A DNA stretch of 64,000 nt. Source: Betaproteobacteria bacterium. Its GTDB lineage: Bacteria; Pseudomonadota; Gammaproteobacteria; Burkholderiales; Casimicrobiaceae. Positions 18,156 to 26,726 of this stretch are shown here, one piece after another; the stretch's first letter is position 1; every line of letters begins with the position of its first letter. Where the stretch lies: the NCBI GenBank assembly GCA_016720425.1, contig JADKKQ010000006.1, positions 1 through 64,000 of the forward strand. The letters are read 5' to 3'. Under the pieces are notes generated by a model. It was not told where the DNA came from. It worked only from the letters and a program-made list of their open reading frames with translations, and did not search any database. The translations under genes were made by a program, and so were the position numbers.

Positions 18156-19274
18156 TCAGGCGAGAGCCTTCGCGAAGCGGACCAGCGCCTCGGCCGTGGG
18201 CGTCGTCCCCGCGCCGGGCCGCTGGGGGCGCGCAAAGCATCCGTCCTCGACCCGGATCGGCTCGACGAAGTGGTCCTTGATCCACGGGATGTACTCGAGC
18301 ACCGTGGCGGCGGGGTGCGCGTAGGAGAGGTGGACGTGCACCTGGCTCATCTCGCCCGCGTGCGCCGCCACCGGCAGCCGGCGCGCGTGCGCGGCGTCGG
18401 CGACCTGCAGGAACTCGGTGATGCCGCCCAGGCGGGTGACGTCGGGCTGCACGTAGTGGACGGCGCCGGCAGCCATGAATGCGGCAAAGGCATCGGCGCT
18501 GTAGAGCTGCTCGCCCAGCGCGATCGGGATCGACGTGCCGCGCGCCAGCGCCGCGTGGCCCGCGACGTCGTCGTACCACAGCGGCTCCTCGAACCAGAAG
18601 ACATCGAAGGCCTCGGCGCGCGCGCAGAAGCGCCGGCAGGTCGGCAGGTCCCACTTGCCGTTGCCGTCGATCGCCAGCGTGACGTCGGGTCCGATGGCCC
18701 GGCGCACGGCTTCGAGCCGTCGCAAGTCGACGGCGGGACGGTCGTGGCCGACCTTGATCTTGACGCCGCGGAAGCCGTCGACCTCGACCGCGTGCCGGCA
18801 GCCGTCGACCAGCGCCTGGTCGGACAGCGACAGCCAGCCGACGTCGGTATTGTAGGCATCGAGACGATCGCGCAGCGGTCCGCCCAGAAGGTGCCAGAGC
18901 GGGACCCCTGCCGCCTTGGCGCGCAGGTCCCACAGCGCGATGTCCACGGCGGCGAGCGCCAGCTGGGTGATGCCGGCACGTCCCACCCACTGCAATGCGG
19001 GCGCGCGGGCCAGCTTTTGCCACAGGCGCCGCCCCTCGCGCGCGTCCTCGCCCAGCAGCAGCGGCGCGTAGCAATGGCCGATGCAGGCGGCGATCAGCCG
19101 ATCGGAGGCGAGGTCGGCGTGCGTGCCGGTGAAGCCGTAGCCTTCGCCGCCGTCGGAGGTGCGAAGGCGCACCCCGACGACGCCCCAGTGCGTGATCCGA
19201 TGCGTCGAGTCCGCGATCGAATCGGCATTGAGCGGCATGTGCAGGATCAGCGGCTCGACCGCACAGATCGTCAT
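18156..19274 (-). CDS. enolase-superfamily sugar-acid dehydratase (MR subgroup)
   Basis: A 372-aa protein of the mandelate racemase/muconate lactonizing family. The catalytic KxK (GVKIKVGHD), metal ligands in AIDGNGKWD, WFEEPLW and ALGEQLY, and an Asp-His pair in QPDVTRLGG and AHAGEMSQ are all visible. The Asp-His pair is the MR-subgroup feature typical of acid-sugar dehydratases. It sits 78 nt downstream of the TRAP solute-binding gene and 31 nt before a second, divergent family member, so the two may act in series or on epimers. The cytoplasmic Mg2+ enzyme's substrate is unknown; a C5-C6 aldonate or aldarate is the best guess. Confidence 0.85.
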   Translation of the reverse strand: MTICAVEPLILHMPLNADSIADSTHRITHWGVVGVRLRTSDGGEGYGFTGTHADLASDRLIAACIGHCYAPLLLGEDAREGRRLWQKLARAPALQWVGRAGITQLALAAVDIALWDLRAKAAGVPLWHLLGGPLRDRLDAYNTDVGWLSLSDQALVDGCRHAVEVDGFRGVKIKVGHDRPAVDLRRLEAVRRAIGPDVTLAIDGNGKWDLPTCRRFCARAEAFDVFWFEEPLWYDDVAGHAALARGTSIPIALGEQLYSADAFAAFMAAGAVHYVQPDVTRLGGITEFLQVADAAHARRLPVAAHAGEMSQVHVHLSYAHPAATVLEYIPWIKDHFVEPIRVEDGCFARPQRPGAGTTPTAEALVRFAKALA

Positions 19275-19352
19275 CGGAGGCTCCGTGAAACGAAAGGCCG
19301 GAGCGCGCGACGGCGCGCCCCGGCCGTGCCCGTCGCCGGGCCGGATGCGGCG

Positions 19353-20363
19353 TCAGCCGCCGCGGATCTTGGCCAGCGTCGCGTTCATCCGGTCGACGGT
19401 CTCCTTGCCGATCGTCGTCGCGTGCTTGTCGTAGACGGGCTTGACCGCGTCGCGCATCCGCTTCTGCTCGGCGGCGGAGATCTCGTTGACCACCATCCCC
19501 TTGGCCTTCAGGTCGGCGAACGACTTGTCGGACAGCGCGCGCGAGACCCGGCGCTGCTCGTCGCGGCCCTGGATCGCACACTCGGACAGCACCTTCTGCT
19601 CGGCCGGCGACAGCTTGTCCCACAGCGTCTTCGAGTACAGGACCATGAACGGCGTGTACGCGTGCCGGGTCACCGACAGGTACTTCTGCACCTCGTAGAA
19701 CTTCGACGTGTCGATGGTGACGAAGGGGTTCTCCTGGCCGTCGATCGCCTTGGTCTCCAGCGCCGGGAACACTTCGCCGAAGGCCATCGGCACCGGATTC
19801 GCGCCGACGGTCTTGAAGGTGTCGAGGAACACGTTGTTCTGCATCACGCGCACCTTGAGGCCCGGGAAGTCCTCGACCTTGGCCACCGGCTTCTTCGAGT
19901 TGGTGAGGTTGCGGAAGCCGTTCTCCCACCAGGCGAGGTTGACCAGGCCCACCGCCGGCAGCTTGTCGGAGATGTACTTGCCGTAATCGCCGTCGAGCAC
20001 GGCGTCGGCCTCCTTTTCGTTGGCGAACAGGAACGGCAGGTCGAACACGCCGAGGTCGGGCAGGATGCCGATCAGCGGCGACGTCGAGGTGATCACCATC
20101 TCCTGGGTGCCGGAACGCAGCGACTGCGTCGCCTGGAGGTCGCCGCCGAGCGCGCCGCCCCAGAAGCCCTGGATCTTCATCTTGCCGCCGGACTTCTCGA
20201 GCGTGCAGGCGTTCATCTTGGCAACCCCGTTGCCGACCGGGTGCTCCTGGTTGACGCCGTTGGACAGGCGGATCGTGCGTTCGGCGAACTGCGCCTGGGC
20301 CGGAATGGCGAAGATTGCCGCGGTGATGCCGGCGGCGAGAACGCTGGTGCGGAATTTCATCAT
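19353..20363 (-). CDS. TRAP transporter solute-binding protein (DctP family)
   Basis: A 336-aa periplasmic binding protein. The Sec signal peptide is clear (MMKFRTSVLAAG, cleavage after AQAQ). The mature part has the DctP fold markers IRLSNGVNQEHPVG, LPFLFANEKEAD and the GLKVRV segment, whose arginine normally grips the substrate carboxylate. GGAG precedes the first ATG by about 5 nt; the second Met could equally start. It lies 38 nt after the DctM gene and is followed by two sugar-acid enzymes. It should capture an organic acid in the periplasm and hand it to the QM membrane unit. Confidence 0.92.
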   Translation of the reverse strand: MMKFRTSVLAAGITAAIFAIPAQAQFAERTIRLSNGVNQEHPVGNGVAKMNACTLEKSGGKMKIQGFWGGALGGDLQATQSLRSGTQEMVITSTSPLIGILPDLGVFDLPFLFANEKEADAVLDGDYGKYISDKLPAVGLVNLAWWENGFRNLTNSKKPVAKVEDFPGLKVRVMQNNVFLDTFKTVGANPVPMAFGEVFPALETKAIDGQENPFVTIDTSKFYEVQKYLSVTRHAYTPFMVLYSKTLWDKLSPAEQKVLSECAIQGRDEQRRVSRALSDKSFADLKAKGMVVNEISAAEQKRMRDAVKPVYDKHATTIGKETVDRMNATLAKIRGG

Positions 20364-20401
20364 GGTCTCCTAGGGTCGGCAATGCACGCCCGCGCGTGCC
20401 C

Positions 20402-21697
20402 TCACCACTGAAAAGGTAGGCCCATGAAGAGCCGGTAGGGCCACATCACGAGCTGCGGGAAGAAAATCAGCATGAAAAGGACGATCGACTGCGTGAACAG
20501 GAAGGGGTTGACGCCGCGCATCACGTCGGTCATCGAGACACGGGCCACACCGCTGACCACGTTGAGCACGATGCCGACCGGCGGCGTGATCAGCCCGATG
20601 GCGTTGTTGATGATGAACAGCACGCCGAAATAGACGGGGTCGATCCCCGCCATCTTGACCAGCGGCATCAGCACCGGGGTGAGGATCAGCACCGTCGGCG
20701 TGAAGTCGAGCGCGGTGCCGACGACCAGCACCAGGATCATCATGCAGATCATCAGCAGCGTCTTGTTGGCGATCAGCGGTTCGAGCAGGCTGCCGAGCTC
20801 GCCGGGGATGTTGGCCTGGGTGATCAGCCACGACGAGATGCCGCAGGCGGCGACCAGGAACATCACCACTGCCGTCATCTTGGCCGCGGCCAGCACGACG
20901 TCGTAGAGCTTGGAGGGCTTCAGCTCCCTGTAGACGAACATGCCGACGATCGCCGCGTAGACGACGGCGACCACGGCGGCCTCGGTGGGCGTCGCCCAGC
21001 CGAAGCGGATCGAGCCCAGCACGAAGATCGGCATCGCCAGCGCGAACGCGCCGTCGCGCAGCGTGTGCAGCCGATGCCTCCAGCCGCTGCGCGGCAGCGT
21101 CGCCAGGTTCTCCTTGCGCGAGACCCACCACCAGGCGATGAACAGCGACAGGCCGAGCATGATGCCGGGGACGATGCCGGCGACGAACAGCCGCGGGATC
21201 GAGACGTTGGCGGCGACGCCGAACACGACGAAGCCGATCGACGGCGGGATCACCGGCGCGACGATGCCGCCCGCGGAGATCAGCCCCGCCGAGCGGGGGA
21301 TGTTGTAGCCGGCCTCGCGCATCATCGGGATCAGGATCGCCGCCAGCGCCGCGGTGTCGGCGGCCGCCGAGCCGGACAGCGAGGCCATGATGATCGCGGC
21401 GACGATGGCGACGTAGCCGAGGCCGCCGTGACGGTGGCCGATCAGCGCCAGCGCGAAGTTGACGATGCGCTTGGACAGCCCGCCGGCGTTCATCAGCTCG
21501 CCGGCCAGCAGGAAGAACGGGATCGCCAGCAGCACGAAGTTGTCGGCGCCGTCGAGGATCTTCTGGGCGACGATCTGGCTGTCGTAGATGCCCAGGTAGG
21601 CCATCAGCGCGATGCCGCAGATGATCAGCGAGAAGGCGACCGGCACGCCGATGGCCATCGCGCCCATCAGCGACACCAGGAAGATGGTGACGGTCAT
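20402..21697 (-). CDS. TRAP transporter large permease (DctM family)
   Basis: A 431-aa hydrophobic protein with about a dozen membrane helices and family motifs GSAAADTAALAAILIPMM, PPSIGFVVFG and ITPPVGIVLNVV. It is the ion-coupled translocation subunit in the inner membrane, driven by Na+ or H+ together with DctQ. Starts with MTVTIFLVS, 22 nt after the DctQ stop. Full normal length. Confidence 0.93.
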   Translation of the reverse strand: MTVTIFLVSLMGAMAIGVPVAFSLIICGIALMAYLGIYDSQIVAQKILDGADNFVLLAIPFFLLAGELMNAGGLSKRIVNFALALIGHRHGGLGYVAIVAAIIMASLSGSAAADTAALAAILIPMMREAGYNIPRSAGLISAGGIVAPVIPPSIGFVVFGVAANVSIPRLFVAGIVPGIMLGLSLFIAWWWVSRKENLATLPRSGWRHRLHTLRDGAFALAMPIFVLGSIRFGWATPTEAAVVAVVYAAIVGMFVYRELKPSKLYDVVLAAAKMTAVVMFLVAACGISSWLITQANIPGELGSLLEPLIANKTLLMICMMILVLVVGTALDFTPTVLILTPVLMPLVKMAGIDPVYFGVLFIINNAIGLITPPVGIVLNVVSGVARVSMTDVMRGVNPFLFTQSIVLFMLIFFPQLVMWPYRLFMGLPFQW

Positions 21698-21719
21698 GGC
21701 GGGCGGGCTCCGGGCAGCG

Positions 21720-22283
21720 TCATTCGAGCCCCCGCTTGATGTGCACCGCGTCGTCGAGCTCGAACGTGCCGGCGAAGATCGCGAGCTCGCGCTCGCTCAC
21801 GTTGCCGGTGAAGGCCCGCAGCAGGCGCATCAGCACCATCAGGCCGATGGCGACGCTGGTGAAATAGCCGACGCCGAACACCCAGAGCATCGAGATGCCG
21901 GTGACGGTGGCGACGTTGCTCGCGTTGACGGCGGCCTGCTGCCAGGTGCCCCAGAAGAAGACGGCGCAGCAGAACAGGATCAGCGCGTCCGAGGCCATCA
22001 TGCAGGCGAGCCGACCCTTGCGGCCGAACTTGCCGACCAGCATGTCGACGCCGAGGTGCAGGTGCTCGCGCATGACCACGACGGCGCCGATGAAGGTCAG
22101 CCAGACGAAGAAGAAACGCGACATCTCCTCGGAGACGTCGATGCCCGAATCCACGGTCCAGCGCAGCACGACGTTGCCGAACACCATCAGCACCATCGCC
22201 GCCAGCAGGAACACCATCAGGCGCTCGAGCAGGCGGAAGAAGGCGTTCTCGATGCCGGCGAGCGCGCCGGGGAGCAGGTTCAC
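21720..22283 (-). CDS. TRAP transporter small permease (DctQ family)
   Basis: A 187-aa protein with four membrane helices and the DctQ hallmark region WTVDSGIDVSEEMSRFFFVWLTFIGA. GTG 22283 is chosen as start: it overlaps the stop of the upstream regulator in a GTGA, giving translational coupling, and leaves the normal family length. It pairs with DctM to form the membrane part of the transporter. Confidence 0.88.
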   Translation of the reverse strand: MNLLPGALAGIENAFFRLLERLMVFLLAAMVLMVFGNVVLRWTVDSGIDVSEEMSRFFFVWLTFIGAVVVMREHLHLGVDMLVGKFGRKGRLACMMASDALILFCCAVFFWGTWQQAAVNASNVATVTGISMLWVFGVGYFTSVAIGLMVLMRLLRAFTGNVSERELAIFAGTFELDDAVHIKRGLE

Positions 22284-23014
22284 GCGTGGACCTCCGCGGC
22301 GGTGAAGAGACCGCCGCCGATCGTGCCTTCGATGTCGACGCGGGCCGATTCGATCAGCGCCGAGGCCGCCGCCTCGGCCAGGCCCGGCTCGCGGGCGATG
22401 ATCGCGTCGAGCAGCCGGCGGTGCGCCGGCAGCGAGGCGCGGGCGCTGGCGAGGCTCCGGACCGAGAGCCGGAACGAGACGCGCAGCAGCGCCGAGAACA
22501 CCGGGGCCAGCCCGGCGATGAACTGGTTGTGCGTCGCCTTGAGCAGGCATTCGTGGAACGCGAGGTCCGACTGCAGGTAGTGGCCGTGGCCGTGCGCGCC
22601 GCCGACCATCCGCTCGAAGGCCGCTTCGGCCGCCGCGAGATCCTCGGCTGTTGCGGCGAGCGCGGCCAACCGTGCCGCCGCGGGTTCGATCGCCAGCCGC
22701 AGTTCGACCAGGTCGCGGACGAACGCCTCGTCGACGCCCGCTTCGAGCCGCCAGTTGACGACGTCGGGGTCGAAGTGGTTCCAGGACGACAGCGGCCGCA
22801 CGCGCGTGCCCAGGCGGGGACCGGTGATCACCAGGCCCTTCGCGGTCAGCGTCTTCAACGCTTCCCGCACGACGGTGCGACTCACGGCGAGTTCCTCGCC
22901 GATGGCCGGTTCGATGGGGAGCGTGTCGCCGGGAGCGTAGCGCCCGCCGACGATCCAGGCAGCGATCTTGTCGACGGTCGCCTGCCGGCGTTCGGTACGA
23001 AGCATGACGTCCAT
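22280..23014 (-). CDS. GntR-type regulator, FadR subfamily, of the TRAP/enolase operon
   Basis: A 244-aa transcription factor (ATG 23014; ATG 23005 has a better-placed GGA and would remove three residues). The N-terminal winged helix reads PAIGEELAVSRTVVREALKTLTAKGLV, followed by a GTRVRP turn. The C-terminal FCD domain is all-helical, with the metal or ligand histidines and acids around FDPDVVNWRLE, AFHECLLKATHNQF and AHRRLLDAI. It is the first gene of the operon, so it most likely represses its own operon and releases on binding the sugar acid or a breakdown product. Confidence 0.88.
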   Translation of the reverse strand: MDVMLRTERRQATVDKIAAWIVGGRYAPGDTLPIEPAIGEELAVSRTVVREALKTLTAKGLVITGPRLGTRVRPLSSWNHFDPDVVNWRLEAGVDEAFVRDLVELRLAIEPAAARLAALAATAEDLAAAEAAFERMVGGAHGHGHYLQSDLAFHECLLKATHNQFIAGLAPVFSALLRVSFRLSVRSLASARASLPAHRRLLDAIIAREPGLAEAAASALIESARVDIEGTIGGGLFTAAEVHA

Positions 23015-23028
23015 GATATTCGTATGAT
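23013..23028. promoter_or_regulatory. candidate operator at the regulator's start
   Basis: ATGATATTCGTATGAT is a quasi-palindrome (ATnATA-4-TATnAT) that is AT-rich in GC-rich surroundings. It covers the proposed start of the FadR-type gene, a usual place for autorepression. It does not closely match the family's common TNGT-ACNA core, so confidence is low. Confidence 0.35.
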
Positions 23029-23108
23029 GATTGATGTCAACGGGCGGCGGCAACGCGGTCCCCGGCCCGAATCGGGGCCCGGTTCGGAGAGGCCGCCCGC
23101 CACTTTTC

Positions 23109-23145
23109 GCACCGCTGCAGGGCGGGGTGCGCGCCAATCAGGTGC
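23109..23145 (+). promoter_or_regulatory. candidate NtrC binding sites upstream of the ammonium transporter
   Basis: GCGCC-AATCA-GGTGC at 23131-23145 matches the NtrC core GCACC-N5-GGTGC at nine of ten positions. Further half-sites GCACC (23109-23113) and GGTGC (23126-23130) lie just upstream. Their place, about 90-125 nt before the predicted sigma-54 start point, is typical for this enhancer-binding activator. Confidence 0.5.
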
Positions 23146-23209
23146 GTCGAGCCGCCTGCGCGCCTGCAGGGGACGCCCGGTCTTCAGACGAATCATGGGC
23201 TTGGGGATG

Positions 23210-23225
23210 TGGCACGGACCCTGCT
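23210..23225 (+). promoter_or_regulatory. sigma-54 promoter of the ammonium transporter gene
   Basis: TGGCACGGACCCTGCT differs from the sigma-54 consensus TGGCACGrnnnTTGCw at one base and keeps the required GG-N10-GC spacing. Transcription should begin near 23236, leaving a leader of about 100 nt before the ATG. Confidence 0.8.
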
Positions 23226-23334
23226 GAGGCATTGCCCGATTTTCGGGCGACGGCGCCCGAAGCCAGAGCAGAGCCGGGGCGCGTCGCGGTGCCGACCCCG
23301 GCCGCCGATTCACCTCCCAAGCCACGGGGACCCC

Positions 23335-24537
23335 ATGGAAGCCATCAAGGCCGGCAACGACACGCTGTTCATCCTGCTGGGCGCCATCATGGTGCTCGCC
23401 ATGCACGCGGGCTTCGCGTTCCTCGAACTGGGCACGGTGCGCAAGAAGAGCCAGGTCAACGCGCTGGTGAAGATCCTGGTGGACTTCGGCGTGTCGACGA
23501 TCGCCTATTTCTTCATCGGCTACTGGATCGCCTACGGGGCCCACTTCTTCGCCGATGCCGAGACGCTGGCGCAGCGGAACGGCTACGAGCTGGTCAAGTT
23601 CTTCTTCCTGCTGACTTTCGCGGCTGCGATACCCGCGATCGTCTCCGGCGGCATCGCCGAGCGCGCGCGGTTCAATCCGCAGCTCGTCGCCACCTTCCTG
23701 CTGGTCGGATTCGTCTATCCGCTGTTCGAGGGCATCGCCTGGAACCAGGCCTTCGGCGTGCAGGCGTGGCTGAAGTCCGCGTTCGGCGCCGAGTTCCACG
23801 ACTTCGCCGGCAGCGTCGTCGTCCACACGATGGGCGGCTGGATCGGGCTGGTCGCGGTGCTGCTGCTCGGCGCCCGCCGCGGCCGGTACTCGAAGGAGGG
23901 CGCCATCTCCGCGCATCCGCCGTCGTCGATCCCGTTTCTCGCCCTCGGCGCGTGGATCCTCACCGTCGGCTGGTTCGGCTTCAACGTGATGTCGGCGCAG
24001 ACGCTGGAGAAGATCTCGGGCCTGGTCGCCGTCAACTCGCTGCTGGCGATGGCGGGCGGCACGCTGGCCGCGCTGATCGCCGGGCGCAACGACCCGGGCT
24101 TCGTCCACAACGGTCCGCTCGCCGGGCTGGTCGCCGTCTGCGCGGGGTCGGACGTGATGCACCCGCTGGGCGCGCTCGTCACCGGCGTCGTCGCCGGCGG
24201 GCTGTTCGTCGTGCTGTTCACCGCGACGCAGAACCGCTGGAAGATCGACGACGTCCTCGGCGTCTGGCCGCTGCACGGCATGTGCGGCGCGTGGGGCGGC
24301 CTCGCCGCCGGCATCTTCGGCAGCCGGGCGCTGGGCGGCATCGGGGGCGTCGCCTTCGGCTCGCAGCTCGCCGGCACGGCGCTGGCGGTGGTGGTCGCGC
24401 TGGGCGGCGCGACGCTCGTCTACGGCGCGCTGAAGGCCGCAATCGGGCTGCGGCTCGACGCGGAGGAGGAATTCAACGGCGCCGACCTCACCATCCACAA
24501 GATCACGGCCACGCCCGAGCGCGAGCCGTCGTGGTAG
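23335..24537 (+). CDS. amtB: ammonium transporter (Amt family)
   Basis: A 400-aa inner-membrane channel with about 11 helices. The twin pore histidines are visible in VVHTMGGWIG and PLHGMCGAWGG. The signature GFAFLELG and the FGFNVMSAQT segment also fit. ATG 23335 follows GGGGA; longer in-frame starts upstream would lack the periplasmic N-terminus pattern and overlap the promoter. A sigma-54 promoter and NtrC-like sites lie upstream, as expected for a nitrogen-limitation gene. The usual partner glnK is not adjacent, which is unusual but seen in betaproteobacteria. Confidence 0.92.
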   Translation: MEAIKAGNDTLFILLGAIMVLAMHAGFAFLELGTVRKKSQVNALVKILVDFGVSTIAYFFIGYWIAYGAHFFADAETLAQRNGYELVKFFFLLTFAAAIPAIVSGGIAERARFNPQLVATFLLVGFVYPLFEGIAWNQAFGVQAWLKSAFGAEFHDFAGSVVVHTMGGWIGLVAVLLLGARRGRYSKEGAISAHPPSSIPFLALGAWILTVGWFGFNVMSAQTLEKISGLVAVNSLLAMAGGTLAALIAGRNDPGFVHNGPLAGLVAVCAGSDVMHPLGALVTGVVAGGLFVVLFTATQNRWKIDDVLGVWPLHGMCGAWGGLAAGIFGSRALGGIGGVAFGSQLAGTALAVVVALGGATLVYGALKAAIGLRLDAEEEFNGADLTIHKITATPEREPSW

Positions 24538-24538
24538 C

Positions 24539-24552
24539 CCGGCCGGTGCCGG
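24539..24552. terminator. short hairpin between amtB and spoT
   Basis: CCGGC-CGGT-GCCGG fills the 15-nt gap between two convergent stop codons. No T run follows, so it may only slow polymerase or protect 3' ends. Confidence 0.3.
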
Positions 24553-26691
24553 TCAGGTCCGCGCCCGCTGCACCCGGCGCACCGCCGCCACGCGCCGGAC
24601 CGCGCGCATCACGTGCGCGAGGTGATTGCGGTCCTTCACCTGCACGCTGAAGAAGATCGCGCTCACCTCCCCGCCGTCGGGCCGCTCCAGCGACACGTTG
24701 TCGATGTTGGCCTCGGCGTCGGCGATGGCGAGGGCCAGTTCGGCCAGGAGGCCGCGCCGGTCCTCGATCAGCAGGCGAATGCCGGCGTCGAACACGCCTT
24801 CGACGTCGTGCGCCCATTCAACGTCGACCAGCTGCTCCGGATCGGGACGCTGCTTCTTCAGCGTGACGCAGTCGCGGGTGTGGACGAGCAGGCCGTGGCC
24901 CTTGCGGAACTGGCCGAGCACCTTGTCGCCGGGGATCGGCCGGCAGCACTTGGCGTACTGGATCGCGACCCCCTCGACGCCGCGCAGCGTCAGCGTCCCG
25001 GTCCGGCTCGCCGTGTTCGCCGCGGGCGCGAGCGCGTCGGCGTTGCGGCCGGCGATCCGCGTCAGCGCCTGCGCGACGACGAACGACAGCCGCTTGCCCA
25101 CCCCGATGTCGGCGAGGATCTCCAGCTGGCTCTTGGCGCCGTACTCGCGCTGCAGACTCTCCCAGCGCTCCCAGGTGATCTGCTCGGGGGCCGCCTTGAG
25201 CGTCGCCAGCGCCTGCGTCAGCAGCCGCTCGCCGAGCGCGGCGGACTCCTTCTGTTGCAGGCCCTTGAGGAAGTGGCGGATGCGCGAACGCGCCTTGCCG
25301 GTGCCGACGAACGACAGCCACGACGGGTTCGGGCGCGCGGTGGGCGACGTCAGGATCTCGACGTGGTCGCCGTTCTTCAGCTCGGTGCGCAGCGGCATGA
25401 GCTCGTAGTTGATCCGTGCCGCGACGCAGTGGTGGCCGATGTCGGTGTGCACCGCGTAGGCGAAGTCGACCGCGGTCGCGCCCTGCGGCAGCGCCATGAT
25501 CTTGCCCTTGGGGGTGAAGACGTAGATCTCGTCCGGGAAGAGGTCGCCCTTGATGTTCTCGAGGAACTCCTTCGAGTCGCGCGACTCCGACTGGATCTCG
25601 AGCAGGCTCTGCAGCCAGCGCGCGGTGTCGCGCTGCGCCTGCGCGAGGTCGAGCTCGCTGCCCGACTTGTACAGCCAGTGCGCGGCCACGCCGGCCTCGG
25701 CGATGCGGTTCATGTCGTGGGTGCGCAGCTGCGCCTCCAGCGGCGTGCCGAAGGGGCCGAACAGCGTGGTGTGCAGCGACTGGTAGCCGTTGGCCTTGGG
25801 GATCGCGATGTAGTCCTTGAACTTGCCGGGGATCGGCTTGTACAGGCTGTGCAGGACCCCCAGCGCCGCGTAGCAGGCGGTGGTGTCGGGGACCAGCACG
25901 CGCACGCCGAAGATGTCGAACACCTGCGAGAACGAGTAGCGCTTCTCGCGCATCTTCTTGTAGACCGAGTAGATCGACTTCTCGCGCCCGGTGACCGCGG
26001 CGGCGATGCCGCTCTTGGCGAAGCCCTCGCGGATGACGTCGAGCAGCCGGTTCATCACTTCGCGCCGGTTGCCGCGCGCCGCCTTGATGGCGTTCGCCAG
26101 CACGCGGAAGCGCAGCGGATAGAGGTGCTTGAACGCGAGGTCCTGCAATTCGACGTAGAGCGCGTTGAGCCCCAGCCGGTTGGCGATGGGCGCGTAGATG
26201 TCGATGGTCTCGCGGGCGATCCGCCGCCGGTGCGTCGGTGCCATCGCGTCCAGCGTGCGCATGTTGTGCAGCCGGTCGGCGAGCTTGATCAGGATGACGC
26301 GCACGTCCTGCGCCATCGCCAGCAGCATCTTGCGAAAGCTCTCGGCCTGCGCTTCCTCGCGCGAGGTGAACTCGATCTGGTCGAGCTTGGAGACGCCGTC
26401 GACCATGTCGGCGACGGGCTTGCCGAATTTCGACTCGAGCTCGAGCTTGGTGACGGAGGTGTCCTCCATCACGTCGTGCAGCAGCGCGGCGGCGAGCCCC
26501 TGCGCGTCGAGCCGCCACTGCGACAGGATGCTGGCCACCGCCAGCGGGTGCGTGATGTAGGGTTCGCCCGACTTGCGGAACTGGCCGCGATGGGCCGAGT
26601 CGGAGAAGTGGAACGCGCGCTCGACGAGCGCGACGTCAGGCGGCGGCAGGTAGTTGCCGAGGTGTCGGGTGAACTCGCTGATGTCCGACAT
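24553..26691 (-). CDS. spoT: bifunctional (p)ppGpp synthetase/hydrolase
   Basis: A 712-aa Rel/SpoT long RSH enzyme. The N-terminal hydrolase has an intact HD motif (HDVMEDT, H72-D73), so it should degrade (p)ppGpp. The synthetase domain follows (SVYKKMREK, DIFGVRVLV, GYQSLHT) and carries KFKD at the charged loop, the basic RxKD type of bifunctional enzymes. TGS (IYVFTPKG, GATAVDFAYAVHT) and a C-terminal ACT domain complete the regulatory half. It ends the block gmk-rpoZ-spoT, 35 nt after rpoZ, an order conserved in proteobacteria. It should set the stringent-response level for amino-acid, carbon and phosphate stress. Confidence 0.95.
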   Translation of the reverse strand: MSDISEFTRHLGNYLPPPDVALVERAFHFSDSAHRGQFRKSGEPYITHPLAVASILSQWRLDAQGLAAALLHDVMEDTSVTKLELESKFGKPVADMVDGVSKLDQIEFTSREEAQAESFRKMLLAMAQDVRVILIKLADRLHNMRTLDAMAPTHRRRIARETIDIYAPIANRLGLNALYVELQDLAFKHLYPLRFRVLANAIKAARGNRREVMNRLLDVIREGFAKSGIAAAVTGREKSIYSVYKKMREKRYSFSQVFDIFGVRVLVPDTTACYAALGVLHSLYKPIPGKFKDYIAIPKANGYQSLHTTLFGPFGTPLEAQLRTHDMNRIAEAGVAAHWLYKSGSELDLAQAQRDTARWLQSLLEIQSESRDSKEFLENIKGDLFPDEIYVFTPKGKIMALPQGATAVDFAYAVHTDIGHHCVAARINYELMPLRTELKNGDHVEILTSPTARPNPSWLSFVGTGKARSRIRHFLKGLQQKESAALGERLLTQALATLKAAPEQITWERWESLQREYGAKSQLEILADIGVGKRLSFVVAQALTRIAGRNADALAPAANTASRTGTLTLRGVEGVAIQYAKCCRPIPGDKVLGQFRKGHGLLVHTRDCVTLKKQRPDPEQLVDVEWAHDVEGVFDAGIRLLIEDRRGLLAELALAIADAEANIDNVSLERPDGGEVSAIFFSVQVKDRNHLAHVMRAVRRVAAVRRVQRART

Positions 26692-26726
26692 GCACCGCCG
26701 CTGCTACTGCCGCGCCGTGGTCGCCG

